The notes under the pieces: model-generated
What the model was told of the DNA's origin: nothing
The model's database searches: none
What the model saw: the letters and a program-made list of their open reading frames with translations, nothing else
Shown here: positions 1 to 9,202 of the stretch, piece by piece
How positions within the stretch are numbered: the first letter of the stretch is position 1
Layout of the letters: every line of letters starts with the position of its first letter
Program-made: the position numbers and the translations under genes
Assembly (NCBI RefSeq): GCF_002159665.1
Contig: NZ_NFJC01000007.1
Span: 20,097 to 84,096, forward strand
Direction: 5' to 3'
From: Desulfovibrio sp. An276
GTDB lineage: Bacteria > Desulfobacterota > Desulfovibrionia > Desulfovibrionales > Desulfovibrionaceae
Length of the DNA: 64,000 bases

Positions 1-207
1 AAAAGGCGCCCTGTCGTCACCTCTGCAGCCCAGCGCAGGGGCATGGCCAATCTGTGGAACGCCCTGCTCGAACACATGGGTATCAGTGACAGGGTCGGCC
101 TTGCCGAGGGCGAAGTTGCGGACAGACGCCCTGCGCAAAAAGCGACAGGGCCGGCTGACAAGCCTTCGGACGCAGCCGAGGCTGCGGCAGGAAAAAAAGA
201 CGCATAA
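1..207 (+). CDS. C-terminal end of an unrecognised protein (5' truncated by the window)
   Basis: Reading from base 1 gives 68 codons open to the TAA at 205-207. The first half (residues 1-40) looks folded, with a short helical stretch around NLWNALLEHMGI; the last 28 residues are an Ala/Lys/Asp-rich tail typical of a disordered C-terminus. I do not recognise the family from so little sequence. A strong hairpin follows 20 bases later, consistent with the 3' end of a transcription unit. Confidence 0.6.
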   Translation, partial: KRRPVVTSAAQRRGMANLWNALLEHMGISDRVGLAEGEVADRRPAQKATGPADKPSDAAEAAAGKKDA

Positions 208-227
208 GCTGGGACTTCCATGAGCAA

Positions 228-261
228 GGGGCCGGCAAAATCCGGAGATTTTGCTGGCCCC
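228..261. terminator. Bidirectional hairpin between converging genes
   Basis: A 15-bp stem (GGGGCCGGCAAAATC pairing with GATTTTGCTGGCCCC, one G:T pair) with a 4-base loop lies between the plus-strand gene ending at 207 and the minus-strand cation-efflux gene ending at 288. There is no long T run, so termination strength is inferred from the stem. Confidence 0.6.
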
Positions 262-287
262 TGCTTCATTTCCTGTGATCCTCTCCC

Positions 288-1763
288 CTACCCCTGATTC
301 TTTCCGAGCAGGCGACAGACCGGTTCCTCGTCTCCCGGCTCCATGTGGATGAGGACACTCTCGACGCCAGGCTGGGCTCGCAGGGCCTTTTCCATGCGAT
401 CCGCAATGTCGTGTGCCTGCAAGACGCTCAGGCACGAGCACACCCCGCAGTGGAAGACAATCTCAAGCCCCAGGGGCGTGCGAAAGCAGGAAAGGCCGTG
501 CACATTGGAGATCAAGGGCTCCCGCTTCGCGCATTCTTCGATTCTTGCCTGCACAAGGTCCGCCTCGCTGTCGCGTCCGGGCACAAGCTCGCTCGAAGTC
601 TGCTCGTTCTTGTCCGGCTCGATGTGGGTGAGGAGCGTCACACCTTCATGCTCGGCCATCACCCTGGATTCGAACTCCTTGCACTTCGCATAGGCTGCCG
701 CAAAATTTCCTGCGCCGTCGAATTCCACATGGGCCATGACGGCTATCCCGCCGTCGTGCTGGCGCAGAATGCGAATGTCGTGGATGTCGAGTTCAAGACT
801 GTGGGCTGCCATCTGTATGCTGCCAAGAAGGCTGTTTTTCGTGTCCTCCCTGTAGGGTTCCACATGCACGAGAACGTCTGCTCCGGGCAGGATTTCCAGA
901 ACCCGTTCCTCCACCTGGGAGGTCACCCTGTGTCCCTCGCTGACACTCAGGCGCTGATCCACGCTCACAGTAAGATCCACAAAATACTCGGAGCCCGAGG
1001 AGCGCATGCGCAGCCTGCTCAAGGAGCGCACTGCCTCTATCCCGGAAACGGCCTCCTCTATCCTTGTCTCCATGTCCTCCGGGGCCGCGTCCATGAGAAA
1101 GTCCAGGGCCGAGCGGGCCATGGTCAGACTCACCTTGAAGATGATGACAGCGACAACAAGGGCAGCCACCGTATCGGCCTGGTGGACAATGGCAGCCACG
1201 TCTGGCGGAAGGGCCAGCCAGTCTGCAAGCCAGACTGCAAGGACACCCAGAAAGACCACAGCGCTCGACAGGATGTCCGTGGAAAAGTGCAGAGCATCCG
1301 CTTCCAGGGCCTGGCTGTTGGTCTCCTTAGCCACCTTGCGCAGATTGCGCACGCGCCCGATGTCTATGGCCATGGACAAAAGCATGATGCCAACACCCCA
1401 AAGCGAGGGCACAACCGGAGATCCTCCCTCCATGAGCCTGTGCACGCCCTCGTAGCCCACATAGGCGCAGACCACAAAGAGCAGGACCGTTTCCGCCAGG
1501 GCGGAGAGGTTCTCCATCTTGCCGTGCCCGTAGGGATGGCGCCTGTCTGCCGGCTTCGAAGCCACGCGTATGGCGTAGAAGGTCATGAGAGCTGCCACAA
1601 GATCCAGGCCGGAGTGCAGGGCCTCGGACAGGATGGCCAGGGAGTTGGTGTACCAGCCCACCACAAGCTTCACGCTCGTGAGAAAGACCGCAGCCGCCAG
1701 GGACAGCAGCGCTGCCTTCTTCTTCATCTGTTCGTGGCCGGAATGTGTTTGCGTGTCGCTCAT
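288..1763 (-). CDS. Cation diffusion facilitator (CDF) family metal efflux pump with extended C-terminus
   Basis: Inner-membrane proton-coupled divalent metal exporter of the CDF family, 491 residues against a usual ~300. Residues ~15-215 hold the six-helix transporter with both metal-site signatures (HSGLD and DALHFSTD). After it come three successive cytoplasmic modules, each ending in a similar short segment (VHVEPY, LTHIEPD, LIHMEPG), so the usual single dimerisation domain appears triplicated. The ATG at 1763 is chosen because GAGG lies just upstream; an upstream in-frame start would add 22 residues that do not look like protein. The metal specificity cannot be read from the sequence. 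Confidence 0.88.
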   Translation of the reverse strand: MSDTQTHSGHEQMKKKAALLSLAAAVFLTSVKLVVGWYTNSLAILSEALHSGLDLVAALMTFYAIRVASKPADRRHPYGHGKMENLSALAETVLLFVVCAYVGYEGVHRLMEGGSPVVPSLWGVGIMLLSMAIDIGRVRNLRKVAKETNSQALEADALHFSTDILSSAVVFLGVLAVWLADWLALPPDVAAIVHQADTVAALVVAVIIFKVSLTMARSALDFLMDAAPEDMETRIEEAVSGIEAVRSLSRLRMRSSGSEYFVDLTVSVDQRLSVSEGHRVTSQVEERVLEILPGADVLVHVEPYREDTKNSLLGSIQMAAHSLELDIHDIRILRQHDGGIAVMAHVEFDGAGNFAAAYAKCKEFESRVMAEHEGVTLLTHIEPDKNEQTSSELVPGRDSEADLVQARIEECAKREPLISNVHGLSCFRTPLGLEIVFHCGVCSCLSVLQAHDIADRMEKALRAQPGVESVLIHMEPGDEEPVCRLLGKNQG

Positions 1764-1962
1764 GAGAACCTCGATTTGGGCACAGGCCCGTGGAATATTG
1801 GTTCCGGGAAAGCACGCGCCTTCCCGCACCAGGGGTGAGACACGTTACTCCCTCGGGCAAAATCCTGCAAACTACCGAAAAGAAAACCAAGGTCCTTTTC
1901 AGCACATCACGCAGGGTGTGGCGGCATTCCCTCTCAGGGCCGGAAACAATTTTTTTGGGGAC

Positions 1963-1990
1963 AAAAAAAAGGGGACCCGAAAGTCCCCTT
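1963..1990 (-). terminator. Intrinsic terminator of the trxA-trxB-bamD unit
   Basis: On the minus strand an 8-bp stem (AAGGGGAC/GTCCCCTT) with a 6-base loop runs into a run of eight T residues, starting 25 bases after the bamD stop codon. Confidence 0.85.
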
Positions 1991-2014
1991 CCTTGTATTT
2001 TCTGTCTTGTCTTT

Positions 2015-2746
2015 CTAGAGCCAGCGGAACCAGTCCTTCCAGGTTCCCTCGCGGCTTTCGCGCCGCTCCTCGTTGCGCTGCTTCGTGTACTCGTGGTAGG
2101 CGACCACGGACTTTGAGGCAGCGTGGTTGGCAACCTCGGGAACGTCCTTGAAGTTCTCGGACACATAGGTGTAGCGGTGCCAGGCAGGACCGAACTTGTT
2201 CATGTGCCAGAACATGTCCGCAATGTAGAGTTCATGCTCTGCCATGGCCTTGCGGCATTCGAGTATGCGCTCCTGCGCGGCCTTGGCGTACTGCGAGGAG
2301 GGATACTGCTGCAGAAGCCTCTGGTAGTAGGCCACAGCTTCCTGCAGTTCCGTGGTAGGCCTGTCTATGGAGCGGAACTGACGCTGCAGGGACATGCCTA
2401 TCTGGTAGATGACGTATTCTATGGCCTTGTGCCTTGGGTGCAGGGATTCGAAGTCCTTGTAGCTTTCGGCAGCAAGCACATACTCGCCATCCAGATAGTA
2501 GGCGTCGGCAAGGGAGAGTTCGGCATCCGTCGTGTAGGGCGAGAAGGGATAGGCGTCGCGCAGCTTGTTGTAGAGCTCCACGGCACGCACATAGTTCTTC
2601 TCGGCCATGGCGTCGTTGCCTGCTTCAAAGATTTCCTGGGCCGTGTCTTCGGCAGGCGGCAGATAGATCATGTCTATGATGCCGCAGCCTGTGGCAAGGG
2701 TCAGGGACATGCAGAGGAGCAGTGAGCGTAGCAGATTGTTAAGCAT
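2015..2746 (-). CDS. bamD: Outer membrane assembly lipoprotein BamD
   Basis: Lipoprotein component of the BAM complex that inserts beta-barrel proteins into the outer membrane. The 243-residue product starts with a lipoprotein signal peptide (lipobox LATGC, Cys ~21) and continues with tetratricopeptide-like repeats (for example the segment around VRAVELYNKLRDAYPFSPY and the later QRLLQQYPSSQYAKAAQERI). The ATG at 2746 lies inside the end of trxB (8-base overlap), implying translational coupling. An upstream start would destroy the signal peptide. It is the last gene of a trxA-trxB-bamD unit. Confidence 0.93.
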   Translation of the reverse strand: MLNNLLRSLLLCMSLTLATGCGIIDMIYLPPAEDTAQEIFEAGNDAMAEKNYVRAVELYNKLRDAYPFSPYTTDAELSLADAYYLDGEYVLAAESYKDFESLHPRHKAIEYVIYQIGMSLQRQFRSIDRPTTELQEAVAYYQRLLQQYPSSQYAKAAQERILECRKAMAEHELYIADMFWHMNKFGPAWHRYTYVSENFKDVPEVANHAASKSVVAYHEYTKQRNEERRESREGTWKDWFRWL

Positions 2747-3659
2747 TGAGCTGTTCCAGGAAAACAAAGGCAGCCTGCGCCGCTGTGGCGCCGTCACCTG
2801 CTGCAGTGACAACCTGCCGACAGAGTTTCTCGCGCACGTCTCCGGCAGCAAAGATGCCGGGAATGGAGGTGCGCATTTCATTGTCAGTGACTATGAAGCC
2901 CTTCTCGAGATGCATGCCGGCAGGCACAAAACCGGTGTTCGGCTGCATGCCCACGAAGACAAAGAGACCGTCCACGGCAAGATCGCGCAAGGCCCCGGTC
3001 TTCACATCCTTCACGGTGATCCCCTCGAGATCCGACTCCCCGTGCAGGCTGTCCACAACGGAAGAAAGAACAAGCTCTATGTTGCCGGCCTCGCGCACGC
3101 GCTTCTGGTAGATTTCCGCTGCACGGAACTCGTCGCGCCTGTGTATGAGGTAAAGCTTCGAGACGATCTTCGAAAGGTACAGGGCTTCTTCAAGCGCCGA
3201 ATTGCCACCGCCTACCACAGCCACGGGACGTCCGCGGAAGAAGTTGCCGTCGCAGATGGCGCAATAGGACACGCCCCTGCCTCTGAGACGCACCTCGCCC
3301 TCGATGCCCAGGGGCCTGTGGGAGGCGCCGGAGGCTATGACCACAGTCCTCGCGTTCACCGGTCCCTCGGAGGTCTGCAGGACAAATTTGCCTGCCTCGC
3401 CCTCGATACCCAGGACCGCGCTGGTCCTGCGCTCGATTTCGAGCCCGTCCAGATGGGCAGCGAAGAGGTCCGCAAGCTCCCAGCCCTTGATTCCCTTGGG
3501 ATAGCCGGGATAGTTCTCGAGGCTGTCTGTTGTCAGCACCTGCCCGCCCAGGGTCAGAGACTCGAACTGCACAACACTGCAGCCGGAGCGGACAAGATAC
3601 ATGGCGGCAGTGATGCCCGCAGGCCCGCCGCCTATGACAGCTGTGTCAAAGGTGCCCAT
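2739..3659 (-). CDS. trxB: Thioredoxin-disulfide reductase
   Basis: FAD- and NADPH-dependent flavoprotein that reduces thioredoxin in the cytoplasm. The 306-residue protein shows the N-terminal FAD motif (GGGPAG, residues ~10-15), the redox centre CAIC near residue 135, the NADPH-binding motif (VVGGGNSALEEA, ~150) and the C-terminal FAD signature GIFAAGD (~270). Length is normal for the low-molecular-weight class. It begins 11 bases after the trxA stop codon and overlaps bamD. The pairing with trxA makes this a complete reducing system. Confidence 0.96.
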   Translation of the reverse strand: MGTFDTAVIGGGPAGITAAMYLVRSGCSVVQFESLTLGGQVLTTDSLENYPGYPKGIKGWELADLFAAHLDGLEIERRTSAVLGIEGEAGKFVLQTSEGPVNARTVVIASGASHRPLGIEGEVRLRGRGVSYCAICDGNFFRGRPVAVVGGGNSALEEALYLSKIVSKLYLIHRRDEFRAAEIYQKRVREAGNIELVLSSVVDSLHGESDLEGITVKDVKTGALRDLAVDGLFVFVGMQPNTGFVPAGMHLEKGFIVTDNEMRTSIPGIFAAGDVREKLCRQVVTAAGDGATAAQAAFVFLEQLNA

Positions 3660-3670
3660 CGCGCAGACTC

Positions 3671-3988
3671 CTAGAGAACGGTCTCGAGGATCTTGCAGAT
3701 TTCTTCCTTGGGCATGGAGCCGGTGTGCTGAGCGGCTACCTGGCCGTTCTTGAAGATGATCAGGGTGGGGATGGCGCGGATGCCGTACTTGGCGGGAGTG
3801 ATGGAGTTCTCGTCCACGTTCATCTTGAACACGCGCAGGCGATCTGCGTAGTCCTTGCTGATTTCATCCACAATGGGGCCCACTGCGCGGCAGGGACCGC
3901 ACCAGGGTGCCCAGAAATCCACCAGGACGGGAAGATCGGATTTGAGAACGGATTCGTCAAATGCGGCATCGGTGATCTGATCAGCCAT
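3671..3988 (-). CDS. trxA: Thioredoxin
   Basis: Small cytoplasmic dithiol protein (105 residues) with the classic WCGPC active site in the context FWAPWCGPC at residues ~26-34 and the cis-proline region IPTLIIFKNG (~75). It is the first gene of trxA-trxB-bamD. An AAGGAG ribosome site lies 8 bases before the ATG, and a hairpin precedes it. Confidence 0.97.
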   Translation of the reverse strand: MADQITDAAFDESVLKSDLPVLVDFWAPWCGPCRAVGPIVDEISKDYADRLRVFKMNVDENSITPAKYGIRAIPTLIIFKNGQVAAQHTGSMPKEEICKILETVL

Positions 3989-4004
3989 TGGTATACTCCT
4001 TGAT

Positions 4005-4022
4005 CCCGAAGCAGGCTTCGGG
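4005..4022 (-). promoter_or_regulatory. Hairpin in the trxA leader
   Basis: Perfect inverted repeat CCCGAAGC-AG-GCTTCGGG lies directly upstream of the trxA ribosome binding site. It may be a 5'-leader stem protecting the messenger or an operator; the sequence alone does not decide. Confidence 0.4.
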
Positions 4023-4063
4023 CTGTTTGCAGTTGTTGGGATGTCTTTCGAAAGTCCGCAAGG

Positions 4064-4082
4064 GACAGTCCTGAGGACTGTC
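4064..4082. promoter_or_regulatory. Perfect inverted repeat between tsaD and trxA
   Basis: GACAGTCC-TGA-GGACTGTC, 8-bp arms with a 3-base centre. It sits downstream of tsaD's neighbour trxA promoter region, with no T run on either side, so an operator or leader stem is as likely as a terminator. Confidence 0.35.
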
Positions 4083-4184
4083 TAGACATAGAGACGCCTT
4101 CCCGTATTGTCAAGGGAAGATCGGCCTTTTGGGCAGGGCCTGCATGCCCCGGAGCGAAAATCCGCGCAGCCTTTTCCTGTCGGC

Positions 4185-5255
4185 TCAGACACAGGCATTG
4201 CCTGTGCAGACAAGGTCGTCCGGGATAACACGCCCCCTGGGAATGGCCTCGAGATCGAGCAGGCTTGAAAGGCCCCTGGCATGCAAAAGATAGCCTGCGT
4301 GGGCTATCATGGCTGCATTGTCCGTGCAAAGAGCCGGATCCGGCATGGCTATGCGCCCTCCCCGCTCCTCCATGAGCCTTTCCATGCGGCTGCGCAAGAG
4401 GGTATTTGCGGCAACTCCGCCTGCCACAACAAGGTTGTGGACAGAAGGATGGCGCAAAAGCGCGCGCTCCACCTTGGCCACAAGCGTTTCCACCACGGCA
4501 AGATTGAAGGACGCACACATGTCGCACAATTCCTGCGGCGCATCGTCCACCCTTTCCAGGGGCCTTGGCCAGGCGTCGGGGGCAAAGTTTGCAGACGCAT
4601 ACAGGGCAGCTGCTGTCTTGAGACCGCTGAAGCTGAAGTCGAGGTTGTCGTTGTCCAGATAGGGCCGTGGGAACATGGAAGGATGAGCCTTTCCCCTGCG
4701 TGCCAGGGCATCGAGCAGTCGGCCGCCCGGATAGGCAAGGCCCAGGACCTTGCCGCATTTGTCGAAAGCCTCTCCTGCCGCGTCGTCCAGTGTCCTTCCA
4801 AGCTGCCTTATCTCCACCTCTGATGCCAGATGGTAGATATTGGTGTGCCCGCCGGAAACAAGAAGACCCAGGGCCGGAAATTCCAGCTCGTGTCCTATGC
4901 CCGCAGCCAGAAGGTGTGCGTGCAGGTGGTTGACGCCGACAAGACGAGCCTTGCAGCCCAGGCACAGCCCCTTGGCAAAGGCCATGCCCACAAGCAGGCA
5001 GCCCAGAAGGCCAGGCCCCCTGGCCACGGCCACGGCATCGAGATCCTCGGCCCCGAGCCCCTGACGCTCCATAAGGATGTCGTAGAGACCGCCAATGAAG
5101 CGCAGATGCTCGCGGCTCGCAAGCTCTGGCACCACACCCCCGAACAGGGCGTGAATGTCCGCCTGGCTTGCCAGCACGTGATCCACCAGCCTTCCGTCGC
5201 GCACAAGGGCAAGGCCCGTTTCGTCGCAGGAAGATTCTATTCCCAGAACAAGCAT
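4185..5255 (-). CDS. tsaD: tRNA N6-adenosine threonylcarbamoyltransferase TsaD
   Basis: Catalytic subunit that transfers threonylcarbamoyl to A37 of ANN-decoding tRNAs (t6A), acting with TsaB/TsaE. The 356-residue ASKHA-fold protein begins [13 protein letters not shown] and carries the metal-binding HLHAH motif (~111-115) and the glycine-rich LVSGGHTNI and [10 protein letters not shown] segments. Length is typical. It follows fbp by 36 bases on the same strand, so the two are probably cotranscribed. The t6A it makes is the substrate for the MtaB enzyme encoded at 54391-55845. Confidence 0.96.
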   Translation of the reverse strand: MLVLGIESSCDETGLALVRDGRLVDHVLASQADIHALFGGVVPELASREHLRFIGGLYDILMERQGLGAEDLDAVAVARGPGLLGCLLVGMAFAKGLCLGCKARLVGVNHLHAHLLAAGIGHELEFPALGLLVSGGHTNIYHLASEVEIRQLGRTLDDAAGEAFDKCGKVLGLAYPGGRLLDALARRGKAHPSMFPRPYLDNDNLDFSFSGLKTAAALYASANFAPDAWPRPLERVDDAPQELCDMCASFNLAVVETLVAKVERALLRHPSVHNLVVAGGVAANTLLRSRMERLMEERGGRIAMPDPALCTDNAAMIAHAGYLLHARGLSSLLDLEAIPRGRVIPDDLVCTGNACV

Positions 5256-5291
5256 ATCGCTCTTTTCTTGCGTGTGCCAAAAGGCCTTGCG

Positions 5292-6293
5292 CTAGGCATT
5301 GCGCCTGTAGATTTCCTCGACTGCGGCCACGTCCTTCTTCGAACCTATGAAGAGAGGCGTTCTGCAGTGCAGGGCGTCGGGCTGCTTTTCCAGAATGCGC
5401 ATGCGTCCGTCCGAGGCTGCTCCGCCTGCCTGTTCGCAGAGGAAGGCCAGGGGATTGGCCTCGCACATGAGGCGCAGCTTGCCGTTGGGGCGTCCCTCGT
5501 ACTCGGGGTAGAGATAGATGCCGCCGTAGATGAGGGTGCGGTGGAAGTCCGCAACCAGGGAGCCCACATAGCGCGAGGAATAGGCGCCGCCCTTAGAGGA
5601 GGGAGCCTTGTGGAAGTATTCGACGGACTCGAAGGCTGCCTTGGACCACTTTTCGCGATAGCCCTCGTTGCAGGAGTAGATCCAGCCCTGTTCGGGAATG
5701 CGCATGTTGGGGTGGGAGAGCAGAAATTCGCCAACACCGGGGTCAAGGGTGAAGCCGTGCACGCCGTCGCCTGTGGAAAGCACAAGCATGGTGGAGGGGC
5801 CGTAGAGGAAGTAGCCGGCTGCCACCTGTTCTGTGCCTGGACGCAGCACTTCTTCCAGTTTCACCTCGCCAGTGCAGCCCTCTGGGCGCCTGTAGATGGA
5901 GAAGATGGTGCCGATGTTGACATCCACATCCATGTTGGACGATCCGTCCAGGGGGTCGAAGATCATGATGTAGTCACCGCGGGGGAATTCGGGCCCGATG
6001 CGGATGAGATCCGGGTTTTCCTCGCTCGACATGGCGCACATGGCGCCGCAGCGCTCCATGCGGTAGATGAGCAGGCGGTTCGCAATGTCGTCGATTTTCT
6101 GCACTGCCTCGCCCTGCACGTTGATCACGCCCGTGCCGCCGAGGATATCGAGCAGGCCTGCCTGATTGATGCGCCGGGAAATGGACTTACCGGAAAGGAT
6201 GAGGTCATAGAGCAGACCCGTGAACTTGCCTGTGGCATGGGGCATGCGCTTTTGGTGCAAGAGTATGTGTTCGGTAACGGTAACATCGGCCAT
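5292..6293 (-). CDS. fbp: Class I fructose-1,6-bisphosphatase
   Basis: Gluconeogenic phosphatase converting fructose-1,6-bisphosphate to fructose-6-phosphate. The 333-residue protein has the metal-binding signature [14 protein letters not shown] (~118-131) and the downstream [19 protein letters not shown] substrate-binding segment with the Glu-containing AFLCEQAGG motif near the C-terminus. ATG at 6293 is chosen because of the AAGGAAG ribosome site immediately upstream. It leads tsaD on the same strand. Confidence 0.95.
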   Translation of the reverse strand: MADVTVTEHILLHQKRMPHATGKFTGLLYDLILSGKSISRRINQAGLLDILGGTGVINVQGEAVQKIDDIANRLLIYRMERCGAMCAMSSEENPDLIRIGPEFPRGDYIMIFDPLDGSSNMDVDVNIGTIFSIYRRPEGCTGEVKLEEVLRPGTEQVAAGYFLYGPSTMLVLSTGDGVHGFTLDPGVGEFLLSHPNMRIPEQGWIYSCNEGYREKWSKAAFESVEYFHKAPSSKGGAYSSRYVGSLVADFHRTLIYGGIYLYPEYEGRPNGKLRLMCEANPLAFLCEQAGGAASDGRMRILEKQPDALHCRTPLFIGSKKDVAAVEEIYRRNA

Positions 6294-6357
6294 AAGCTTC
6301 TTCCTTTGGCTTGAGGGTTGTCCCGAAAACCAGGGATTGGGAATATCCTGACAAATA

Positions 6358-6385
6358 CCCCCCTGTCCCGTCCGGGACAAGGGGG
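6358..6385 (-). terminator. Probable terminator after the Pro/Ala-tailed lipoprotein gene
   Basis: A 12-bp stem (CCCCCCTGTCCC with GGGACAAGGGGG, one mismatch) and GTCC loop lies 13 bases downstream of the minus-strand stop codon at 6399. The minus-strand continuation (GTATTTGTC) is only moderately T-rich. Confidence 0.55.
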
Positions 6386-6398
6386 CAAGACGTTCTTT

Positions 6399-7997
6399 TT
6401 ACTGGGCAGGAGTTTCGGCAGGCGCGTCGGGAGCTGCCGGTGCGGGCCTGGGCCCGAAGGGCGAGGGCCTGCCGCCTGGAAGCATGGCAGGAGCCTGGCT
6501 CGGAGCAGCCTCGACTTCAGGCTGCGCTGGCGCAGCGGGCTGGGCTGCAGGCGCGGCAGATGTCGCCGGGGCTTCTGGTGCAGTCTGCGGCTGGGCCGAA
6601 GGAGCCGGGGTCTCGGCCGCCGGAGCCTGGGTCGGGCGCGGGCCAAAGGGCGAGGGCCTTCCGCCAGACAGGGTGGCTGCCGGTGTCTGGGCAGCTGGTG
6701 CCGAAACCTGAGGTGCTGCAGTAGTCCCGGGTGCTGCCTCGGGAGCTGTCTGTGCTGCCTCGGGTGTTGCTGCAGCCGGCTCTGTTGCCTCCGGCTGGGC
6801 CTTCCTGGGACCGAAGGGGCTCGGGCGCTCGAACTCCGGAGCCGGTGCCGGTGCCTCTTCGGGCATGTCGGGAATGATGATGGGAGGCAGCCTGCGCTGC
6901 TGTGCACGCGGCCTGGGCCTGGGCTTGTAGGTCGTGTTCTCGCCCTCGAGGTCGCGCTCTGCGACCCTGCTCTTGCGTACCGGTGCCGCGGGTTCCTGCA
7001 AAAGCATGGAGTCGGAGCTTCCTGCCTCGATGTCGTGGGCAGAGGTTCCTCCCTGGTGCGCCTTGGCTTCCTGGCCCGGCTGCGGAGGCAGGAATTCCGC
7101 GCCCGAGCTCTGGGCAGGACGCGTGCGTTCCTTGAGAGGCGGAACCGGAAGCTTCTCGCGCTTCGGGAAATACTTTTCGCTGCCTGCAAGGGATCCCGTG
7201 CTCTTCGGGAAATCGCCCTTGTCGGCAACTGCGAAGATGAGAGGCAGGTTGCCCAGCCAGCGCACCTGATAGACAAAGGAGCCGCGCTCGTTGCTTACCA
7301 CACCGGAGCTGGCCTTGGTCACGGACTGGTTCCAGTCTATGCCGGCCATGGGCGTTGCGCCGTACTCGTACGGGCTCCACAAAAGGCCGTGGGGAGTGAA
7401 GACCACCACACTGTCGGGCTTTTTCACCCTGTCGATGATGGAGGAGATGCGGAAATAGGTGGCCACTACGCCAAGGAAGTCGATGCCGTCGTACAATGGT
7501 GCGGCAAGGACGACCACAGGGCCAATGGTGGTTTGCTGCATGTCTCCGCGCAGGGCCCTGGTGCTCTGCTTTGCGGGCTCGTAGAGCAGCGGCACGTAGT
7601 CCACCGTAACCTGGGGCTTGCCTGCAGGCACCTCGGTGCCAAGCACAGTGCCGTCGGCCCTCAGACCGGTGAAGCCGTCCACCCATGGGACCTCGTTGAA
7701 GAAGCCGTTCAGCCAGCCGCGGGTCGGGGGTCTGTCGGCATTGGTCATGAGGCGCTCAAGCTTGGCCAGCTCGATGTCGACGCCCATCATGCCGTCCACA
7801 AGGGCCTGGCCCTGGGCAGTCAACTTTCCGGTCTCGCTGTAGTCGATGGAGGCCGGAGGGCTCACGTATTCGTACCACAGGTCCTTGGTGCCCTTCCAGA
7901 CATTCTTGGTCGGCTGATAGCTGGAGCACGCTGCCCCGGAGGTCAGCATGGCGGCAAGCAATGCCAGAGAAAGGCTCCTTTTCAGCGGAGTTTGCAC
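6399..7997 (-). CDS. Putative lipoprotein with a sensor-like globular domain and a repetitive Pro/Ala-rich tail
   Basis: I do not recognise a named family. The 532-residue product starts at GTG 7997 (AAAAGGAG at the right spacing) with a signal peptide ending in a Cys (GAAC, ~24), suggesting export and possibly lipidation. Residues ~30-270 look globular; the segment with GVVATYF, VVVFTPHGLLWS and FVYQVRWLGNLPLIFAV resembles an extracytoplasmic PDC/Cache sensor fold, but this is weak. From ~340 the chain is Pro/Ala/Gln-rich and contains RPSPFGPR three times, like a wall-spanning or disordered linker. It lies alone between TPR and fbp genes. Confidence 0.7.
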   Translation of the reverse strand: MQTPLKRSLSLALLAAMLTSGAACSSYQPTKNVWKGTKDLWYEYVSPPASIDYSETGKLTAQGQALVDGMMGVDIELAKLERLMTNADRPPTRGWLNGFFNEVPWVDGFTGLRADGTVLGTEVPAGKPQVTVDYVPLLYEPAKQSTRALRGDMQQTTIGPVVVLAAPLYDGIDFLGVVATYFRISSIIDRVKKPDSVVVFTPHGLLWSPYEYGATPMAGIDWNQSVTKASSGVVSNERGSFVYQVRWLGNLPLIFAVADKGDFPKSTGSLAGSEKYFPKREKLPVPPLKERTRPAQSSGAEFLPPQPGQEAKAHQGGTSAHDIEAGSSDSMLLQEPAAPVRKSRVAERDLEGENTTYKPRPRPRAQQRRLPPIIIPDMPEEAPAPAPEFERPSPFGPRKAQPEATEPAAATPEAAQTAPEAAPGTTAAPQVSAPAAQTPAATLSGGRPSPFGPRPTQAPAAETPAPSAQPQTAPEAPATSAAPAAQPAAPAQPEVEAAPSQAPAMLPGGRPSPFGPRPAPAAPDAPAETPAQ

Positions 7998-8021
7998 ATT
8001 GCACTCCTTTTGATCGTCCGT

Positions 8022-8038
8022 CCTGCCCAATGGGCAGG
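8022..8038. promoter_or_regulatory. Perfect inverted repeat upstream of the lipoprotein gene
   Basis: CCTGCCCA-A-TGGGCAGG lies 25 bases before the GTG start of the minus-strand lipoprotein gene and 40 bases after the preceding TPR gene. No T run follows, so an operator or leader stem is more likely than a terminator. Confidence 0.4.
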
Positions 8039-8077
8039 GATTCCTGGTGCGTTTGGGGAAGGTGAAATATGTGGGGC

Positions 8078-9202
8078 CTAGTGAACCCTGCTTTGCAGGC
8101 TGTTCACAAGGGCATTGAGCATGCCGAGACTCTCGGGGCCAAGCCGTGCCGGAATGGGGGCCGGGTCGTCCCGGTCCTCGACCGCATCCGCCGCGTCGAG
8201 GATGCGCTGGGCTTCCATATCCCTTCTGCGGGCAAGAAGTTCCTCGCGCCTTGCTCCGTACTCCATGGCCTCGGCGGAATTTGCGGCCCTTGCCTCAAGT
8301 TCGGAATAGATGTCGCAGGCAGCGTCGATGTCGCCCTGCTCGGCCAAAACCTCGGCCATGGTGCGCGTACGCGGCGGCCAAGGGCCTTCGTCGTCCCCGG
8401 CTTCGCTGGCCTCGTCGTCTGCCCCTTCGACAAAAGACGCATCCGCAATTTGGGGCACGTCCTGTTCGCCCTGTTCCATGACAGAAGCAGCCCTGTCTTG
8501 CGCCGCAACTGCCGCGGGTTCGGTCAGTTCGAAAATGTCCGAAACATCCTGAGCCTCCCCGGGAGAAGCGACAAGATCTTCTCCTGCGGGAGCAGCCTTG
8601 GCTAAAGCTGGGCCTGCAGCCTGGGGCGCTGCACTGGCATCCGCGTGGGCATTGGCGTGAGCCGGTTTCAGGGGCGTAGCCATGGGACGGGCCAAGGGCT
8701 CGTCTGCTGGGCCGGGCCTTGCGGACTTTTCCCGGGCCACGGGAAGGATCTCCGCTTGATCGCCCATTTTGTCCTGCAAGTCAAATGCCCTGCACTCTGC
8801 CTCGAGGCTTTCTATGCCGCGGCGCAAGATGTCCGCGAGATCCAGCTTCACTCCGCGCACCACAAGGGCCAGCAGTCTGATGGCAAGGGATGCGTCCAGC
8901 TCTCCCTTGTCTGCAGTGCCCGAAGCCCATGTCTGCCAGAACCCGTCGTGCGCGGCAAGCGAGGAGACAAGGCTTTCCAGCTGCCTTTTGCCCTCGTCGT
9001 CCAGACGCGCCCTGCGCAGAAGATCCACATAGGTGAGCCGGGCCTCAAGAAAGGTGGGGTGTCTGACAAGACCCTCGCCAAGGACCCTGCAGGCTTCCTC
9101 GACCTCGCCCTCCTCGGCAAGGAGCCTTGCCAGGGGCAAAAAGAGCCTGGAGTCGGGTTCGAGCTCCAGAACTTCCCTGTACCAGCCGATCTTCATGTTC
9201 AT
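8078..9202 (-). CDS. Tetratricopeptide-repeat protein, acidic linker
   Basis: A 374-residue protein without a signal peptide. Residues 1-60 form TPR-like helices (GWYREVLELEPDSRLFLPLA, then EACRVLGEGLVRHPTFLEAR), and another TPR-like pair occurs near ~285-320 (VLAEQGDIDAACDIYSELEA). Between them is a long Ala/Glu/Asp-rich low-complexity linker. The ATG overlaps the stop of the FtsB/DivIC-like gene (ATGA, 9199-9202), so the two are translationally coupled; a scaffold role near the division site is only an inference from that coupling. Confidence 0.8.
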   Translation of the reverse strand: MNMKIGWYREVLELEPDSRLFLPLARLLAEEGEVEEACRVLGEGLVRHPTFLEARLTYVDLLRRARLDDEGKRQLESLVSSLAAHDGFWQTWASGTADKGELDASLAIRLLALVVRGVKLDLADILRRGIESLEAECRAFDLQDKMGDQAEILPVAREKSARPGPADEPLARPMATPLKPAHANAHADASAAPQAAGPALAKAAPAGEDLVASPGEAQDVSDIFELTEPAAVAAQDRAASVMEQGEQDVPQIADASFVEGADDEASEAGDDEGPWPPRTRTMAEVLAEQGDIDAACDIYSELEARAANSAEAMEYGARREELLARRRDMEAQRILDAADAVEDRDDPAPIPARLGPESLGMLNALVNSLQSRVH

